From: Permianibacter sp046297695
Lineage (GTDB): Bacteria > Pseudomonadota > Gammaproteobacteria > Enterobacterales > Permianibacteraceae
Length of the DNA stretch: 64,000 bases
Direction: 5' to 3'
Assembly (NCBI GenBank): GCA_046297695.1
Contig: JBKBHF010000017.1
Span: forward strand, 1 to 64,000
Part shown: piece by piece, positions 15,407-23,700 of the stretch
Numbering within the stretch: the first letter of the stretch is position 1
Layout: every line of letters starts with the position of its first letter
The notes under the pieces: generated by a model
The model's database searches: none
The model's input: only the letters and a program-made list of their open reading frames with translations
What the model was told of the DNA's origin: nothing
Position numbers and translations under genes: made by a program

Positions 15407-15844
15407 ATGCTGTCCTCACGTTGCACTCAATGCGGAGCGGATGCGGACCACATTTGGCGAGCCCAACAGGTATATGGTGTTTTGACCACCCCTCCGGAAA
15501 ACTCAAACAATTTCGAGGGCATATTTTCCATAAAAAAAGACATGTCTCGCGAAACATGGGACATGCTAATAAAGGCAGCTTCACCGCCAAGTCAGCCTAT
15601 TGCTTCGCCGTTAGTTATTTTATTGCTCATCATATTCAGCATTATTTCTGCGTACGTATTTTTTTTCGCCTTTCCGACCGGCATCCCAAGAAAGTCCGGC
15701 GCACTTTTTTTACTTATTGTCGGAATTGTCGTCATTTTATCTTGGGAGTGGTCGGCGAAAAAACGGACGCCCGCTTATGAAGAAGCTCTGAAGGAATACA
15801 ACAAAAGAATGATCTGCACAAAGTGCAGTAAGGTCATCCACTAA
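15407..15844 (+). CDS. Small membrane protein with split zinc ribbon, unknown function
   Basis: A 145-residue protein with a CTQC pair at residues 6-9 and a CTKC pair near the C-terminus, which together could bind one zinc. Between them lie two adjacent transmembrane helices (about residues 68-90 and 97-112). Base composition is visibly richer in A/T than neighbouring genes, with many AAA, ATT and TTT codons. It is convergent with hrcA, with 3 bp between stop codons, and sits in the hrcA-grpE interval where these two genes are usually adjacent. That suggests acquisition by insertion. I do not recognise the family. Confidence 0.65.
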   Translation: MLSSRCTQCGADADHIWRAQQVYGVLTTPPENSNNFEGIFSIKKDMSRETWDMLIKAASPPSQPIASPLVILLLIIFSIISAYVFFFAFPTGIPRKSGALFLLIVGIVVILSWEWSAKKRTPAYEEALKEYNKRMICTKCSKVIH

Positions 15845-15847
15845 CGA

Positions 15848-16888
15848 TTAAGCCTCATCACTCGTCAACGCCGACGACAATAACCGCGCCGTGATATCCA
15901 CCACAGGAATCACCCGGTCATAGGCCATCCGCGTAGGCCCAATCACTGCCAGCACGCCGACCCGTTCGCCATTGACTTCATACGGTGCGGCGATCAGGCT
16001 CGCGTTTTTCATGCCCGGCTGCCCGGCTTCTTCGCCGATGAAAATCTGTACACCGTCGGCGGCGAGGCATTTGTCGAGCATGCTCAAGATTTGTTGTTTG
16101 CGCGTGAAAGCTTCGAACAGTTCGCGCAGGTTGGACAGGCCAGCCGGATCGGCGAGTTGCAGCAGGTTCATTTCACCGGCGACGTGAAAATCATCTTGTG
16201 GTTCGGCGGTGTCGAGCGCGGCTTCGGCAACGCGCAGCAGGCCGCTCATCATCCGATCCATCGCGGCGCGGTCGGCGCGCAGTTGACCGACGAGTTCGGT
16301 GCGCGCCTGACGCAGATCGCGACCGGCGAAATGCTGGTTGACGTAGTTGGCGGCTTGCTGCAGCTCATCACGGCTGTAATCGCGGTCGGTATGCAGGATA
16401 CGGTTCTGCACTTCCCGATCCGACAGCACCAGCACCACCAGCACGCGGCGGCCGCCAATAGGCAGGAATTCGAGATGCTTGAGCGTCTGCACCTGCCGTT
16501 TCGGCACCCGGACGAGGCCGGCCATGTGGGTCACTTCCGACAGCAGGTTGCTGGCTTGGGTCAGCAGTGAACCGGTATCGAGCTCCGGCTTCAGCTGAGC
16601 GCGGATCTGCGCCACTTCCCGTTCGGACAGCGACTTCACGGTCAGCAGTCGATCAACGAACAGGCGGTAGCCAAGTGCGGTGGGAATGCGGCCGGCCGAG
16701 GTGTGCGGCGTCTGGACAAAGCCCAGGTCTTCCAATTCCATCATCACGTTGCGGATGGTGGCGGAGCTGACCCCGAGGTTGCTGACTTCGGCCAGCGTTT
16801 TTGAGCCGACCGGCTGGCCGTCGCGCAGGTATTGCTCGACCAGTGCTTTCATCAGGACTTGGGCACGCTCACTGAATTGCCGGGTCAT
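15848..16888 (-). CDS. hrcA: Heat-inducible transcription repressor HrcA
   Basis: A 346-residue repressor that in most bacteria binds CIRCE elements before groESL or dnaK operons and is helped by GroEL. The N-terminal winged helix covers residues about 8-75 (GVSSATIRNVMMELEDLG, HTSAGRIPT). The GAF-like and dimerisation regions follow. It is upstream of grpE on the same strand but separated by a plus-strand gene and repeats. I saw no CIRCE inverted repeat (TTAGCACTC-N9-GAGTGCTAA) in the window, so its targets are probably elsewhere, for example groESL. Confidence 0.95.
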   Translation of the reverse strand: MTRQFSERAQVLMKALVEQYLRDGQPVGSKTLAEVSNLGVSSATIRNVMMELEDLGFVQTPHTSAGRIPTALGYRLFVDRLLTVKSLSEREVAQIRAQLKPELDTGSLLTQASNLLSEVTHMAGLVRVPKRQVQTLKHLEFLPIGGRRVLVVLVLSDREVQNRILHTDRDYSRDELQQAANYVNQHFAGRDLRQARTELVGQLRADRAAMDRMMSGLLRVAEAALDTAEPQDDFHVAGEMNLLQLADPAGLSNLRELFEAFTRKQQILSMLDKCLAADGVQIFIGEEAGQPGMKNASLIAAPYEVNGERVGVLAVIGPTRMAYDRVIPVVDITARLLSSALTSDEA

Positions 16889-16921
16889 GGCAGACGACTA
16901 CAGGTGGCGGAACATGGCCGG

Positions 16922-16927
16922 AGTATA
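16922..16927 (-). promoter_or_regulatory. Possible -10 box of hrcA
   Basis: On the minus strand TATACT lies 34 bp before the hrcA start codon. The -35 region is not a good match, so this is tentative. Confidence 0.4.
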
Positions 16928-17029
16928 AAGCCGAACGCCGCGGCCACCATACCCCGATGCAAGGAGGTAGGTGACCGCGGCGTCGGCGCTATGCGCTTTG
17001 CCTGAGGCTCTTGCGTGAGCCAATGCCGG

Positions 17030-20000
17030 TTAGCGCGGCCGCTCGATCTTGAACCAGGCGGCGTACATCGCCGGCAGCACCAGCAACGTCAGCGCGGTGG
17101 CGACCAGGAGGCCGCCCATGATGGCCACCGCCATCGGCCCCCAGAACACCGAACGGGCGAGCGGAATCATCGCCAGAATGGCGGCGAGCGCGGTCAGCAT
17201 GATCGGCCGGAACCGGCGCACGGCCGAACCGACAATCGCTTCCCACGGCGCGATGCCGCTGCCGATGTCCTGCTCGATCTGATCGACCAGAATCACCGAG
17301 TTGCGCATGATCATCCCGGCCAGCGCGATCACCCCGAGCATCGCAACGAAACCGAAAGGCTGATTGAAGATCAACAGGAACGTCGTGACGCCGATGAGCC
17401 CCAGTGGCGCGGTCAGTAAGGTCAACGTGGTGCGCGCGAAGCTTTGCAGCTGCAGCATCAGCAAGGTGACGATCACTGCGATCATCAGCGGCACCTGGGC
17501 CTTGATCGACGCCTGCGACTTGGCGCTCTCGCCGAGCGACCCGCCGATCTCGATGCGATAGCCGGGTGGCATCTTGTCGCGGATCGGCTGCAGCAGCGGG
17601 TCGATCTGCTTGGTCACATCCGGTGCCTGGACATGATCCGGAATGTCGGAACGCACGGTGATGGTAGTCAGCCGATCGCGACGCCAGATCAAACCGTCTT
17701 CAGCTTCGTACTTGATGCGAGCGACCTGCGACAGCGGCACAAACCGACCGCCACCGACGTGGACGTTGATATCCTTGAGCCGCGACAGATCGCCGCGCTC
17801 GACATCGGTGGTGCGGGCAACGATATCGATCAGCTGATCGTTCTCGCGATACTGGGTGATCGGCAAACCGGTCAGCAGCGTGCGCAGGTTGTTCGACAAC
17901 GCCTGGGTGGAGATGCCGAGCGAACGGGCCTTGTCCTGATCCACCTCCAGCCGCACCGCCTTGGTCTTTTCAAACCAATCGAAGTTGACATCGACGGTGT
18001 TGGGGTTGGCACGCATGACGGCTGCCACTTCGGTGGCATACGCACGCACCTGCGCCGGGTCATAACCCATGACACGGAACTGGACCGGGTAGCCCACCGG
18101 TGGCCCGTTCGGCAGCCGTGAGGCACGCGCCCGGACGCCCGGAAAATCCTCGTCGAAACGCCTGCGCAGATCAGCAAGCAGGGATTCGCGATCGTTCAGA
18201 CTTTTGGCCAGAATCACGAACTGCACCAGATTGGTATTCGGCATTTGCTGGTCAAGCACCAGCACGAAACGCGGGCTGCCGCCGCCCAGATAGGCGACAT
18301 AGTTTTCGATGCGCGGGTCGTCCTTGAGCAGGGCTTCCAGCTTGCTCGCTTGCGCCTCCGTGGCAAGGTGTGATGAGCCTTCCGGCGACCACAAATCGAC
18401 GATCAGCTCCGGGCGGGTCGAATCCGGGAAGAACTGTTGCTGGACGAAACGGAAACCGAGCACCGACAGCACAAACGCCACAACAGTGGCCGCAATGACC
18501 AGCCGGCGATGCTGCACGCACCAGTCCACCAGCGCCCGAAAACGCTGATAGAACGGTGAGTCATAGACATCGTGACCGTGGTGACCGTCGGCGAGGTTTT
18601 CCGGCAGCAGCTTGTAGCCAATGTAGGGGGTGAAAATCACCGCGACGAACCAGCTGATGATGAGCGCGAGCCCCACCACCGCAAAAATGCCGAAGGTGTA
18701 CTCGCCGGCTGCCGACTCGGCCAAGCCCACTGGCAAGAAGCCGGCGGCGGTGATCAAGGTGCCGGTGAGCATAGGGAACGCCGTGCTGGTGTAGGCGAAC
18801 GTTGCGGCCCGAACCCGGTCCCAGCCTTGCTCAAGTTTGAGCTTCATCATTTCGACTGCGATGATCGCATCGTCGACCAGCAAACCCAGCGCGATGATCA
18901 GGGCGCCGAGCGAGATCTTCTGCAGGTCAATGCCAAACAGCCGCATGCACAAAAACACCGCCGCCAGCACCAGCGGAATCGACAGCGCCACCACCAAGCC
19001 GGTGCGCATGCCCAGACTGAAGAAGCTGACAATGAGCACGATGGCCACAGCTTCAAACAGCGTGCGCATGAATTCGTTGACCGAGCTTTTGACCACCGCT
19101 GGCTGGTCGGATACCCGATGCACATCGATACCAATCGGCAGACCCGCCTGCACTCGTGCCCAGGTTTCATCCAGCCGACGGCCGAGTTCAAGGATGTCGC
19201 CACCCGGTTGCATCGACACCGACAAACCAATCGCATCCTGGCCTTTAAAGCGCATCCGCACACCCGGCGGATCGGCATAGCCGCGGTAAATGCGGGCGAT
19301 GTCGCCGAGTCGGAAAATACGGCTGTTCGCCTGGATGCCGATTTCGCGGATGTGCTCGACCGTTTCAAAATTGCCGGTCACACGCAGGTAAACGCGATTG
19401 CTGTCAGTCACGACATCGCCAGCCGAGGTCATCACGTTCTGACTTTGCAGCGTGGTAATGATGAGTCCCGGATCGAGACCGAGCGTCGCGAGCTTGCTGT
19501 CGGACAGTTCGATATACACTTTCTCCGGCTGCACACCGAGCAGTTCCACTTTGGCGACATCCGGTACCCGCAGCAATTCCTGCCGGGCTTTTTCGGCATA
19601 GGCACGGAGCTCGGCCTGGCTGAAACCATCGGCGGTCAGCGCATAGATGTTGCCGAAGGTGTCTCCGAATTCGTCGTTGAAGAACGGCCCGATGACGTCA
19701 CTCGGCAACGTGTGGCGGATATCGGAGAGTTTTTTTCGTACCTGGTACCAGGAATTGCTGATGGTGCTCGGGTCGACGTTGTCGCGCAGGAAGACAAAAA
19801 TGTAGGCTTCGCCCGGCTTGGAAAAACTGTTGACGTGATCGAGCCCCGGTGTTTCCTGTAGCTTCTTCTCGATGCGATCGGTGACTTGCTGCTCCATTTC
19901 ACGGGCCGTTGCCCCTGGCCAGAAGACATTGACCACCATGACCCGGAACGTGAAGGACGGATCTTCGGCCCGGCCCAGTTTGAAATAGCTCATGACGCCG

Positions 20001-20083
20001 GCTGCGGCGATCAGCAGCATGAAGTAGAGCACCAGCGTCTGATGCTTGAGCGCCCACTCGCTTAGATTCGGCCCGCGCATCAT
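17030..20083 (-). CDS. RND-family efflux permease (inner-membrane subunit)
   Basis: A 1017-residue proton-driven exporter of the AcrB superfamily. It has an N-terminal helix followed by a large periplasmic loop, helices including the proton-relay pattern GLLVDDAIIAVEMM (Asp pair), a second large loop, and C-terminal helices with GMIMRNSVILVDQI. RAEDPSFTFRVMVV near the N-terminus is typical of the TriC/VmeK-like branch rather than MexB/AcrB. Its ATG overlaps the stop of the upstream adaptor gene (ATGA), so they are translationally coupled. No outer-membrane TolC-type gene is adjacent. Substrate is unknown. Confidence 0.93.
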   Translation of the reverse strand: MMRGPNLSEWALKHQTLVLYFMLLIAAAGVMSYFKLGRAEDPSFTFRVMVVNVFWPGATAREMEQQVTDRIEKKLQETPGLDHVNSFSKPGEAYIFVFLRDNVDPSTISNSWYQVRKKLSDIRHTLPSDVIGPFFNDEFGDTFGNIYALTADGFSQAELRAYAEKARQELLRVPDVAKVELLGVQPEKVYIELSDSKLATLGLDPGLIITTLQSQNVMTSAGDVVTDSNRVYLRVTGNFETVEHIREIGIQANSRIFRLGDIARIYRGYADPPGVRMRFKGQDAIGLSVSMQPGGDILELGRRLDETWARVQAGLPIGIDVHRVSDQPAVVKSSVNEFMRTLFEAVAIVLIVSFFSLGMRTGLVVALSIPLVLAAVFLCMRLFGIDLQKISLGALIIALGLLVDDAIIAVEMMKLKLEQGWDRVRAATFAYTSTAFPMLTGTLITAAGFLPVGLAESAAGEYTFGIFAVVGLALIISWFVAVIFTPYIGYKLLPENLADGHHGHDVYDSPFYQRFRALVDWCVQHRRLVIAATVVAFVLSVLGFRFVQQQFFPDSTRPELIVDLWSPEGSSHLATEAQASKLEALLKDDPRIENYVAYLGGGSPRFVLVLDQQMPNTNLVQFVILAKSLNDRESLLADLRRRFDEDFPGVRARASRLPNGPPVGYPVQFRVMGYDPAQVRAYATEVAAVMRANPNTVDVNFDWFEKTKAVRLEVDQDKARSLGISTQALSNNLRTLLTGLPITQYRENDQLIDIVARTTDVERGDLSRLKDINVHVGGGRFVPLSQVARIKYEAEDGLIWRRDRLTTITVRSDIPDHVQAPDVTKQIDPLLQPIRDKMPPGYRIEIGGSLGESAKSQASIKAQVPLMIAVIVTLLMLQLQSFARTTLTLLTAPLGLIGVTTFLLIFNQPFGFVAMLGVIALAGMIMRNSVILVDQIEQDIGSGIAPWEAIVGSAVRRFRPIMLTALAAILAMIPLARSVFWGPMAVAIMGGLLVATALTLLVLPAMYAAWFKIERPR

Positions 20084-21165
20084 TCACCCTCGATCAGCTT
20101 GACGAGCTGATCCGGCACCAAGCGGTTGACGCCGGCCGTAACCACGCGCTCACCATCGGTCAAGCCGCTGAGGACAATCACGTCGTTTTCGACAAAATCG
20201 CCCAGCGTGATGTCGCGCAGCGCCACCTTGCCATTGCCATCGACAATCCAGACTTTCGGCTGGGTATCGGCTTGATAGATCGCGGTCAACGGCAACCGGA
20301 ACGCCGGCACGCCGACACCGGTCAGGGTTACGGTCGCGGTCATGCCGAGTTTCAGATCGGTATCGACATCGAGCACCGTGATGCGGGTGTTGTAGGTGCG
20401 GGTCACCGGATCGGTATCCGGGGCAATTTCGCGCACTTTGCCACGGTATGTCTTGTCCGGTTTGGCCCACAAGCGCACGGCGATGTCGGTGGCACGACGC
20501 AGTTCATCAACGCGCGACTCCGGCACTGCGATCTGCACTTCACGCTCGCCGCTGCGCGCCAAGGTCAGCACCGGTTGACCGGCCGCCACCACCTGACCAA
20601 TTTCGGCTTGCAGCGCGGTCACGACACCATTGGCATCGGCAACGAGCGTGGTATAAGCCGCCTGATTGTCGCCGACGCGAGCTTGTGCCACCGCTTGCTG
20701 GTATTGCGACTGCGCCACTTCGTAATTGGTCTGCACACTTTTGAAATCGAACTCGCTGACCAGGTTTTTTTCCCGCAGCGCCTTGTAGCGTTCGTAGTCG
20801 GCCTTGGCGCGTGTCAGCTGTGCTTGTGCAGCAACTCTGCCGGCTTCCGTCGCCGCGGCCTGCAATTGCAGGTCGGCTTCGTCGAGCCGGGCCAGTATCT
20901 GGCCCTTCTTCACCACCGTGCCGACCTCGACCCGGCGCTCGGCCAGTTTGCCGGCCACCCGGAACGCCAGCGGCGTTTCGTAGCGGGCACGGACTTCACC
21001 GGAGTAGGTCGCGCTCGGCGCCAGCGATTCGGCCTTGACGATGATCGAGCGCACGGGCCGCGGCGGGGCTTGCTTGGGTTCCGGCGCGCCACAGGCGGCA
21101 AGGATCAGAACCAGGACCAGCGGTGCCGGCAGCAGGTAACGGAAACAGGAACGGGGCGTAGGCAT
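20080..21165 (-). CDS. RND efflux periplasmic adaptor lipoprotein (membrane fusion protein)
   Basis: A 361-residue HlyD/AcrA-type adaptor. The N-terminus has a lipoprotein signal peptide with lipobox LAAC-G (about residues 21-25), so it should be anchored to the inner membrane. It then shows the barrel-sandwich pattern (SGEVRARYETPLAFRVAGKL, KGQILARLDEADL), a coiled-coil hairpin (about residues 90-150) and beta-barrel domains. The ATG at 21165 with GAGGGA upstream is preferred, because a start 14 codons earlier would bury the signal peptide. First gene of a two-gene operon with the RND permease. Confidence 0.93.
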   Translation of the reverse strand: MPTPRSCFRYLLPAPLVLVLILAACGAPEPKQAPPRPVRSIIVKAESLAPSATYSGEVRARYETPLAFRVAGKLAERRVEVGTVVKKGQILARLDEADLQLQAAATEAGRVAAQAQLTRAKADYERYKALREKNLVSEFDFKSVQTNYEVAQSQYQQAVAQARVGDNQAAYTTLVADANGVVTALQAEIGQVVAAGQPVLTLARSGEREVQIAVPESRVDELRRATDIAVRLWAKPDKTYRGKVREIAPDTDPVTRTYNTRITVLDVDTDLKLGMTATVTLTGVGVPAFRLPLTAIYQADTQPKVWIVDGNGKVALRDITLGDFVENDVIVLSGLTDGERVVTAGVNRLVPDQLVKLIEGE

Positions 21166-21252
21166 GAATCCCTCGCATGGCAGCGGTCTGGAGACAGGAA
21201 ACGGCAACGGCCGAAGGAACGGGCCGACAACTGCTCGCCATTTTACTCATAA

Positions 21253-21267
21253 CTGACCCAAGGTCAG
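21253..21267. promoter_or_regulatory. Small palindrome upstream of the efflux operon
   Basis: CTGACC-CAA-GGTCAG is a perfect 6-bp inverted repeat in the divergent interval between the efflux adaptor and nadK (21166-21484). It could be a repressor site for the efflux genes. A TACACT -10-like box (about 21400) points towards nadK. I see nothing else in this interval. Confidence 0.4.
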
Positions 21268-21484
21268 CAATCTTGGCGCGGTATTTTGCCCAGCGTTTTG
21301 GATGACAGTGTAGAAGGCGCGTCGGCGAGCGAGCGCCGCACCGGCCGGGTCGACCGGATTCGGACCCGGCGGCTCGGTAGGCGGCTCGGCAGCCATCCGC
21401 TACACTGCCGACATTGCACGGTCGCGCTGACATAGACCGATCCGTTACCCATTCCCGTTTTCCTTGTTGACGCACAGGCCCGCC

Positions 21485-22399
21485 TTGAACGACCGATCCG
21501 CCTCGTCCCCGCCCATTTCCGCCCACCAGCGCTTTCCGGTGATTGGCATCATCGGCAAGCCGCACCACGCCGGCGCTGCCGACACCATGCTTGGCCTGCG
21601 CGAGTTTCTGCTCGAACGCGGCCATCAAGTCGTGCTGGAAGAAGTGTGCGGCCGCTCGCTCGATCTGCCGCCGCGACAACTGGTGCCAATCAACAACCTC
21701 GGCAATGTCTGTCAGCTGGTCATCGTGATCGGCGGCGACGGCTCAATGCTGCATGCCGCCCGCACGCTGGCCAATTTCGATATTCCGGTGCTCGGCATCA
21801 ACCGCGGCCATCTCGGTTTTCTGACCGATATCCGACCAACCGAATACCGACAGAAAGTCGCCGAGGTGCTCGACGGCAAATACTTTGTCGAGAAGCGCTT
21901 TCTGCTCAGCGCCCGGGTGCTGCGCCACGACGATCCGGTTGCTGCGAGCGAAGCGCTCAACGACATCGTGCTCTATCCGGGTGAGATCTCCCGGATGATC
22001 GAGTTCGAGGTCTATGTGAATGATCAGTTCGTTTACAGCCAACGCTCGGATGGCTTGATCGTTGCCACACCGACCGGTTCGACTGCCTACTCACTGTCCG
22101 CCGGCGGCCCGATCATGCACCCGTCACTGAACGCCGTTGCGCTGGTGCCGATGTTCGCCCACACCCTGACCGCACGCCCGATTGTGCTAGACGGTGATTC
22201 GAAAATCGAGATCGTGATCGGCGCCAATAACCGGACCTATCCGCAGTTGTCTTGCGATGGTCAAGTCCACATCAAAGTCGCGCCGGGCGATTCGATTTTG
22301 ATCAGCAAGAAGAAAGAAACGCTGTGGCTCGTCCATCCTGAGGATCATGATTATTATCAGGTGCTGAGGACGAAGTTGAATTGGGGATCGAAGCTGTAA
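21485..22399 (+). CDS. nadK: NAD kinase
   Basis: A 304-residue cytosolic enzyme that phosphorylates NAD to NADP. It contains the GGDG motif (VIGGDGSML), the INRGHLGFLTDI loop, the catalytic NDIVLYPG region and TPTGSTAYSLSAGGP. No ATG fits the N-terminus. I chose a TTG at 21485, which has AGG about 8 bases upstream; a TTG at 21464 is an alternative adding seven residues. It is divergent from the efflux operon. In many genomes nadK lies near grpE or hrcA, as is broadly true here. Confidence 0.95.
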   Translation: MNDRSASSPPISAHQRFPVIGIIGKPHHAGAADTMLGLREFLLERGHQVVLEEVCGRSLDLPPRQLVPINNLGNVCQLVIVIGGDGSMLHAARTLANFDIPVLGINRGHLGFLTDIRPTEYRQKVAEVLDGKYFVEKRFLLSARVLRHDDPVAASEALNDIVLYPGEISRMIEFEVYVNDQFVYSQRSDGLIVATPTGSTAYSLSAGGPIMHPSLNAVALVPMFAHTLTARPIVLDGDSKIEIVIGANNRTYPQLSCDGQVHIKVAPGDSILISKKKETLWLVHPEDHDYYQVLRTKLNWGSKL

Positions 22400-22411
22400 T
22401 CGGTTCCCTCT

Positions 22412-22675
22412 ATGAGCAAAGAGCTAGACGAACTGCAGGAAATTGCTCGGATCGCCACCAGGAAAGCTCTTGAGGCGTACGAGCCTATACCCGCAGAGTG
22501 GGTATCGAATCTCGCGTTGGGTACCTTCTTTGAGGGTGAAGATCGAATATTTGAGCTTTACATCTCTAAAGAAAACCCAAGAGACACCATTGTTATCAGC
22601 TCAGCAAGGATCAACCGAAACAGTCGTGAGATTCAGGTAACAATCTCAAACCTTCCCAAGAAGGGCTCACAGTGA
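22412..22675 (+). CDS. Small protein of unknown function downstream of nadK
   Basis: An 87-residue, probably cytosolic protein that begins 12 bp after nadK and ends just before a repeat cluster. It has a charged N-terminal helix (residues 2-22), followed by a beta-rich segment (FELYISKE, TIVISSARINR, REIQVTISN). Codon use is visibly more A/T-rich than nadK. No cysteine motifs, signal peptide or membrane segment. I do not recognise it. Confidence 0.55.
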   Translation: MSKELDELQEIARIATRKALEAYEPIPAEWVSNLALGTFFEGEDRIFELYISKENPRDTIVISSARINRNSREIQVTISNLPKKGSQ

Positions 22676-22796
22676 TCTGTGTTTTAACAATAAGCGCCGC
22701 TGTCGCTCATTCCCCCTCTTGATGCTCTGAGGATGACCCTTTCTGGCATCAATTGGCTTAATTGTATTTTTCCATGAACTGCCGTGAGCTCTCCAC

Positions 22797-22866
22797 CATT
22801 GCCGGGTCTCGCCCCGGCGGGCGAGGTACTTTTCTTGGCGCAAGAAAAGTACCCAAAAGAACATTG
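22797..22866 (-). repeat. Dispersed hairpin repeat, copy C
   Basis: In reverse orientation relative to copies A and B. Its inverted repeat is GGTACTTTTCTTG (22825-22837) and CAAGAAAAGTACC (22841-22853) with a 3-nt loop. The flank CTCGCCCGCCGGGGCGAGACC (minus strand) is shared with copy A. Confidence 0.8.
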
Positions 22867-23304
22867 CCTATATTCCTCGCGCCGGGCTTCACAGAGCTCA
22901 GCCCGCTCACGCGGCGCACAGTGCATTGGCACTGTGCTTGTTTCCGCGTTCGCCCTGCGCTACTCCATTCCAGCTGGGGCTTTTCAGACAGCACATCCCT
23001 GTGCAGTCTGAAAAGGCTTCGGCGTCGTGCCTCGCCCCTACGCTGTGCTCCGGGCTGTTGACCCAGCTTCCATTACGTTGCTCGGCTCGTCAGACGGCGG
23101 GAAAAGCAAAGGCACGCTTCGCGCAAAGAAGAAAGACAAAGAAAACCAAAAAAGGCCGAAGCAACCAACTCCTGCTAGAACACGGGCCCCCATTCGCGCC
23201 AGCCGGCGATTCGGCGTTAGCGGCCGGGCGCGCAAGCCTGGATGGCTTGCGCAGTGCTGATAAGGCAGGACGCCGCATCAGCACGTGCCCGTAGCTGCTA
23301 ATGC

Positions 23305-23475
23305 CGAAGCGACGGGCGGAGTCTCCGAAGCAACTGTACGATTCTGGCGCGTGGGGCGTGTTTCTTTGCCTTCTTTCTTTGCACGAGCAAAGAAAGAAGG
23401 TCGCCCGCCGGGGCGACTCCGACAAGAATGTCGGCGGTGGAGCAACGCAGGAGCAGTTGCCGAGACCCGGCAAAC
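23305..23475 (+). repeat. Dispersed hairpin repeat, copy B
   Basis: The inverted repeat is CCTTCTTTCTTTGC (23369-23382) and GCAAAGAAAGAAGG (23387-23400) with loop ACGA, the same loop and length as copy A but with different, still fully paired arms. Flanks upstream (ATTCTGGCGCGTGGGGCGTG) and downstream (TCGCCCGCCGGGGCGA) match copy A. Relative to A it has an extra segment with its own small hairpin (CCGACA-AGAA-TGTCGG) before GAGACCCGGCA. Confidence 0.8.
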
Positions 23476-23642
23476 AATCCGACTACAAAACTGCTTGAAG
23501 TAACAACAAGATGGGAGCGGTACCCCCCCCTAACCCGCCCAACCAAACGCAAAGCGTTTGTCGTTCAGTGGGCAAAGCAGTCCACAGGAACTGCTTTGAA
23601 TTCCCCACTTCCTTGCCAGGGGGGAACAAAGAATCCGGAAAC

Positions 23643-23670
23643 AAAAACGCCACCCGAAGGTGGCGTTTTT
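23643..23670. terminator. Intrinsic terminator of the rpsF-rpsR-rplI operon
   Basis: AAAAACGCCACC and GGTGGCGTTTTT form a 12-bp stem with a CGAA tetraloop, 30 bp after the rplI stop. A/T runs on both sides allow termination in either direction. Confidence 0.92.
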
Positions 23671-23700
23671 GTTGAAGCGGGAACGGCGTTCGCGCGTTGC

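Larger units (their letters stand above)
22676..23642. repeat. Gene-free cluster of palindromic repeats
   Basis: Nearly 1 kb without a credible gene, packed with near-perfect inverted repeats. These are GCACAGTGC/GCACTGTGC (22916-22937), CTTTTCAGACAGCACA/TGTGCAGTCTGAAAAG with one mismatch (22980-23015), GCGCAAGCC/GGCTTGCGC (23230-23252) and TGCTGAT/ATCAGCA (23255-23283). Near the end are CAAACGC/GCGTTTG and CAAAGCAGT/ACTGCTTTG (about 23546-23605). Two copies of the dispersed hairpin element sit at 22797-22866 (reverse) and 23305-23475 (forward). The short open frames here have no start signals or family features. Confidence 0.75.

Noticed and set aside
14297..17029. Search for a CIRCE element near hrcA, grpE and dnaK
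   Set aside because: No TTAGCACTC-N9-GAGTGCTAA-like inverted repeat was found by eye in the intergenic parts.
18572..19861. A plus-strand frame opposite the RND permease
   Set aside because: It is a shadow of the permease gene with no independent evidence.
22684..23552. Several short frames in the repeat island, some over 100 codons
   Set aside because: They overlap palindromes on both strands, lack ribosome-binding sites and have no recognisable features; similar peptides would arise from any copy of the repeat.
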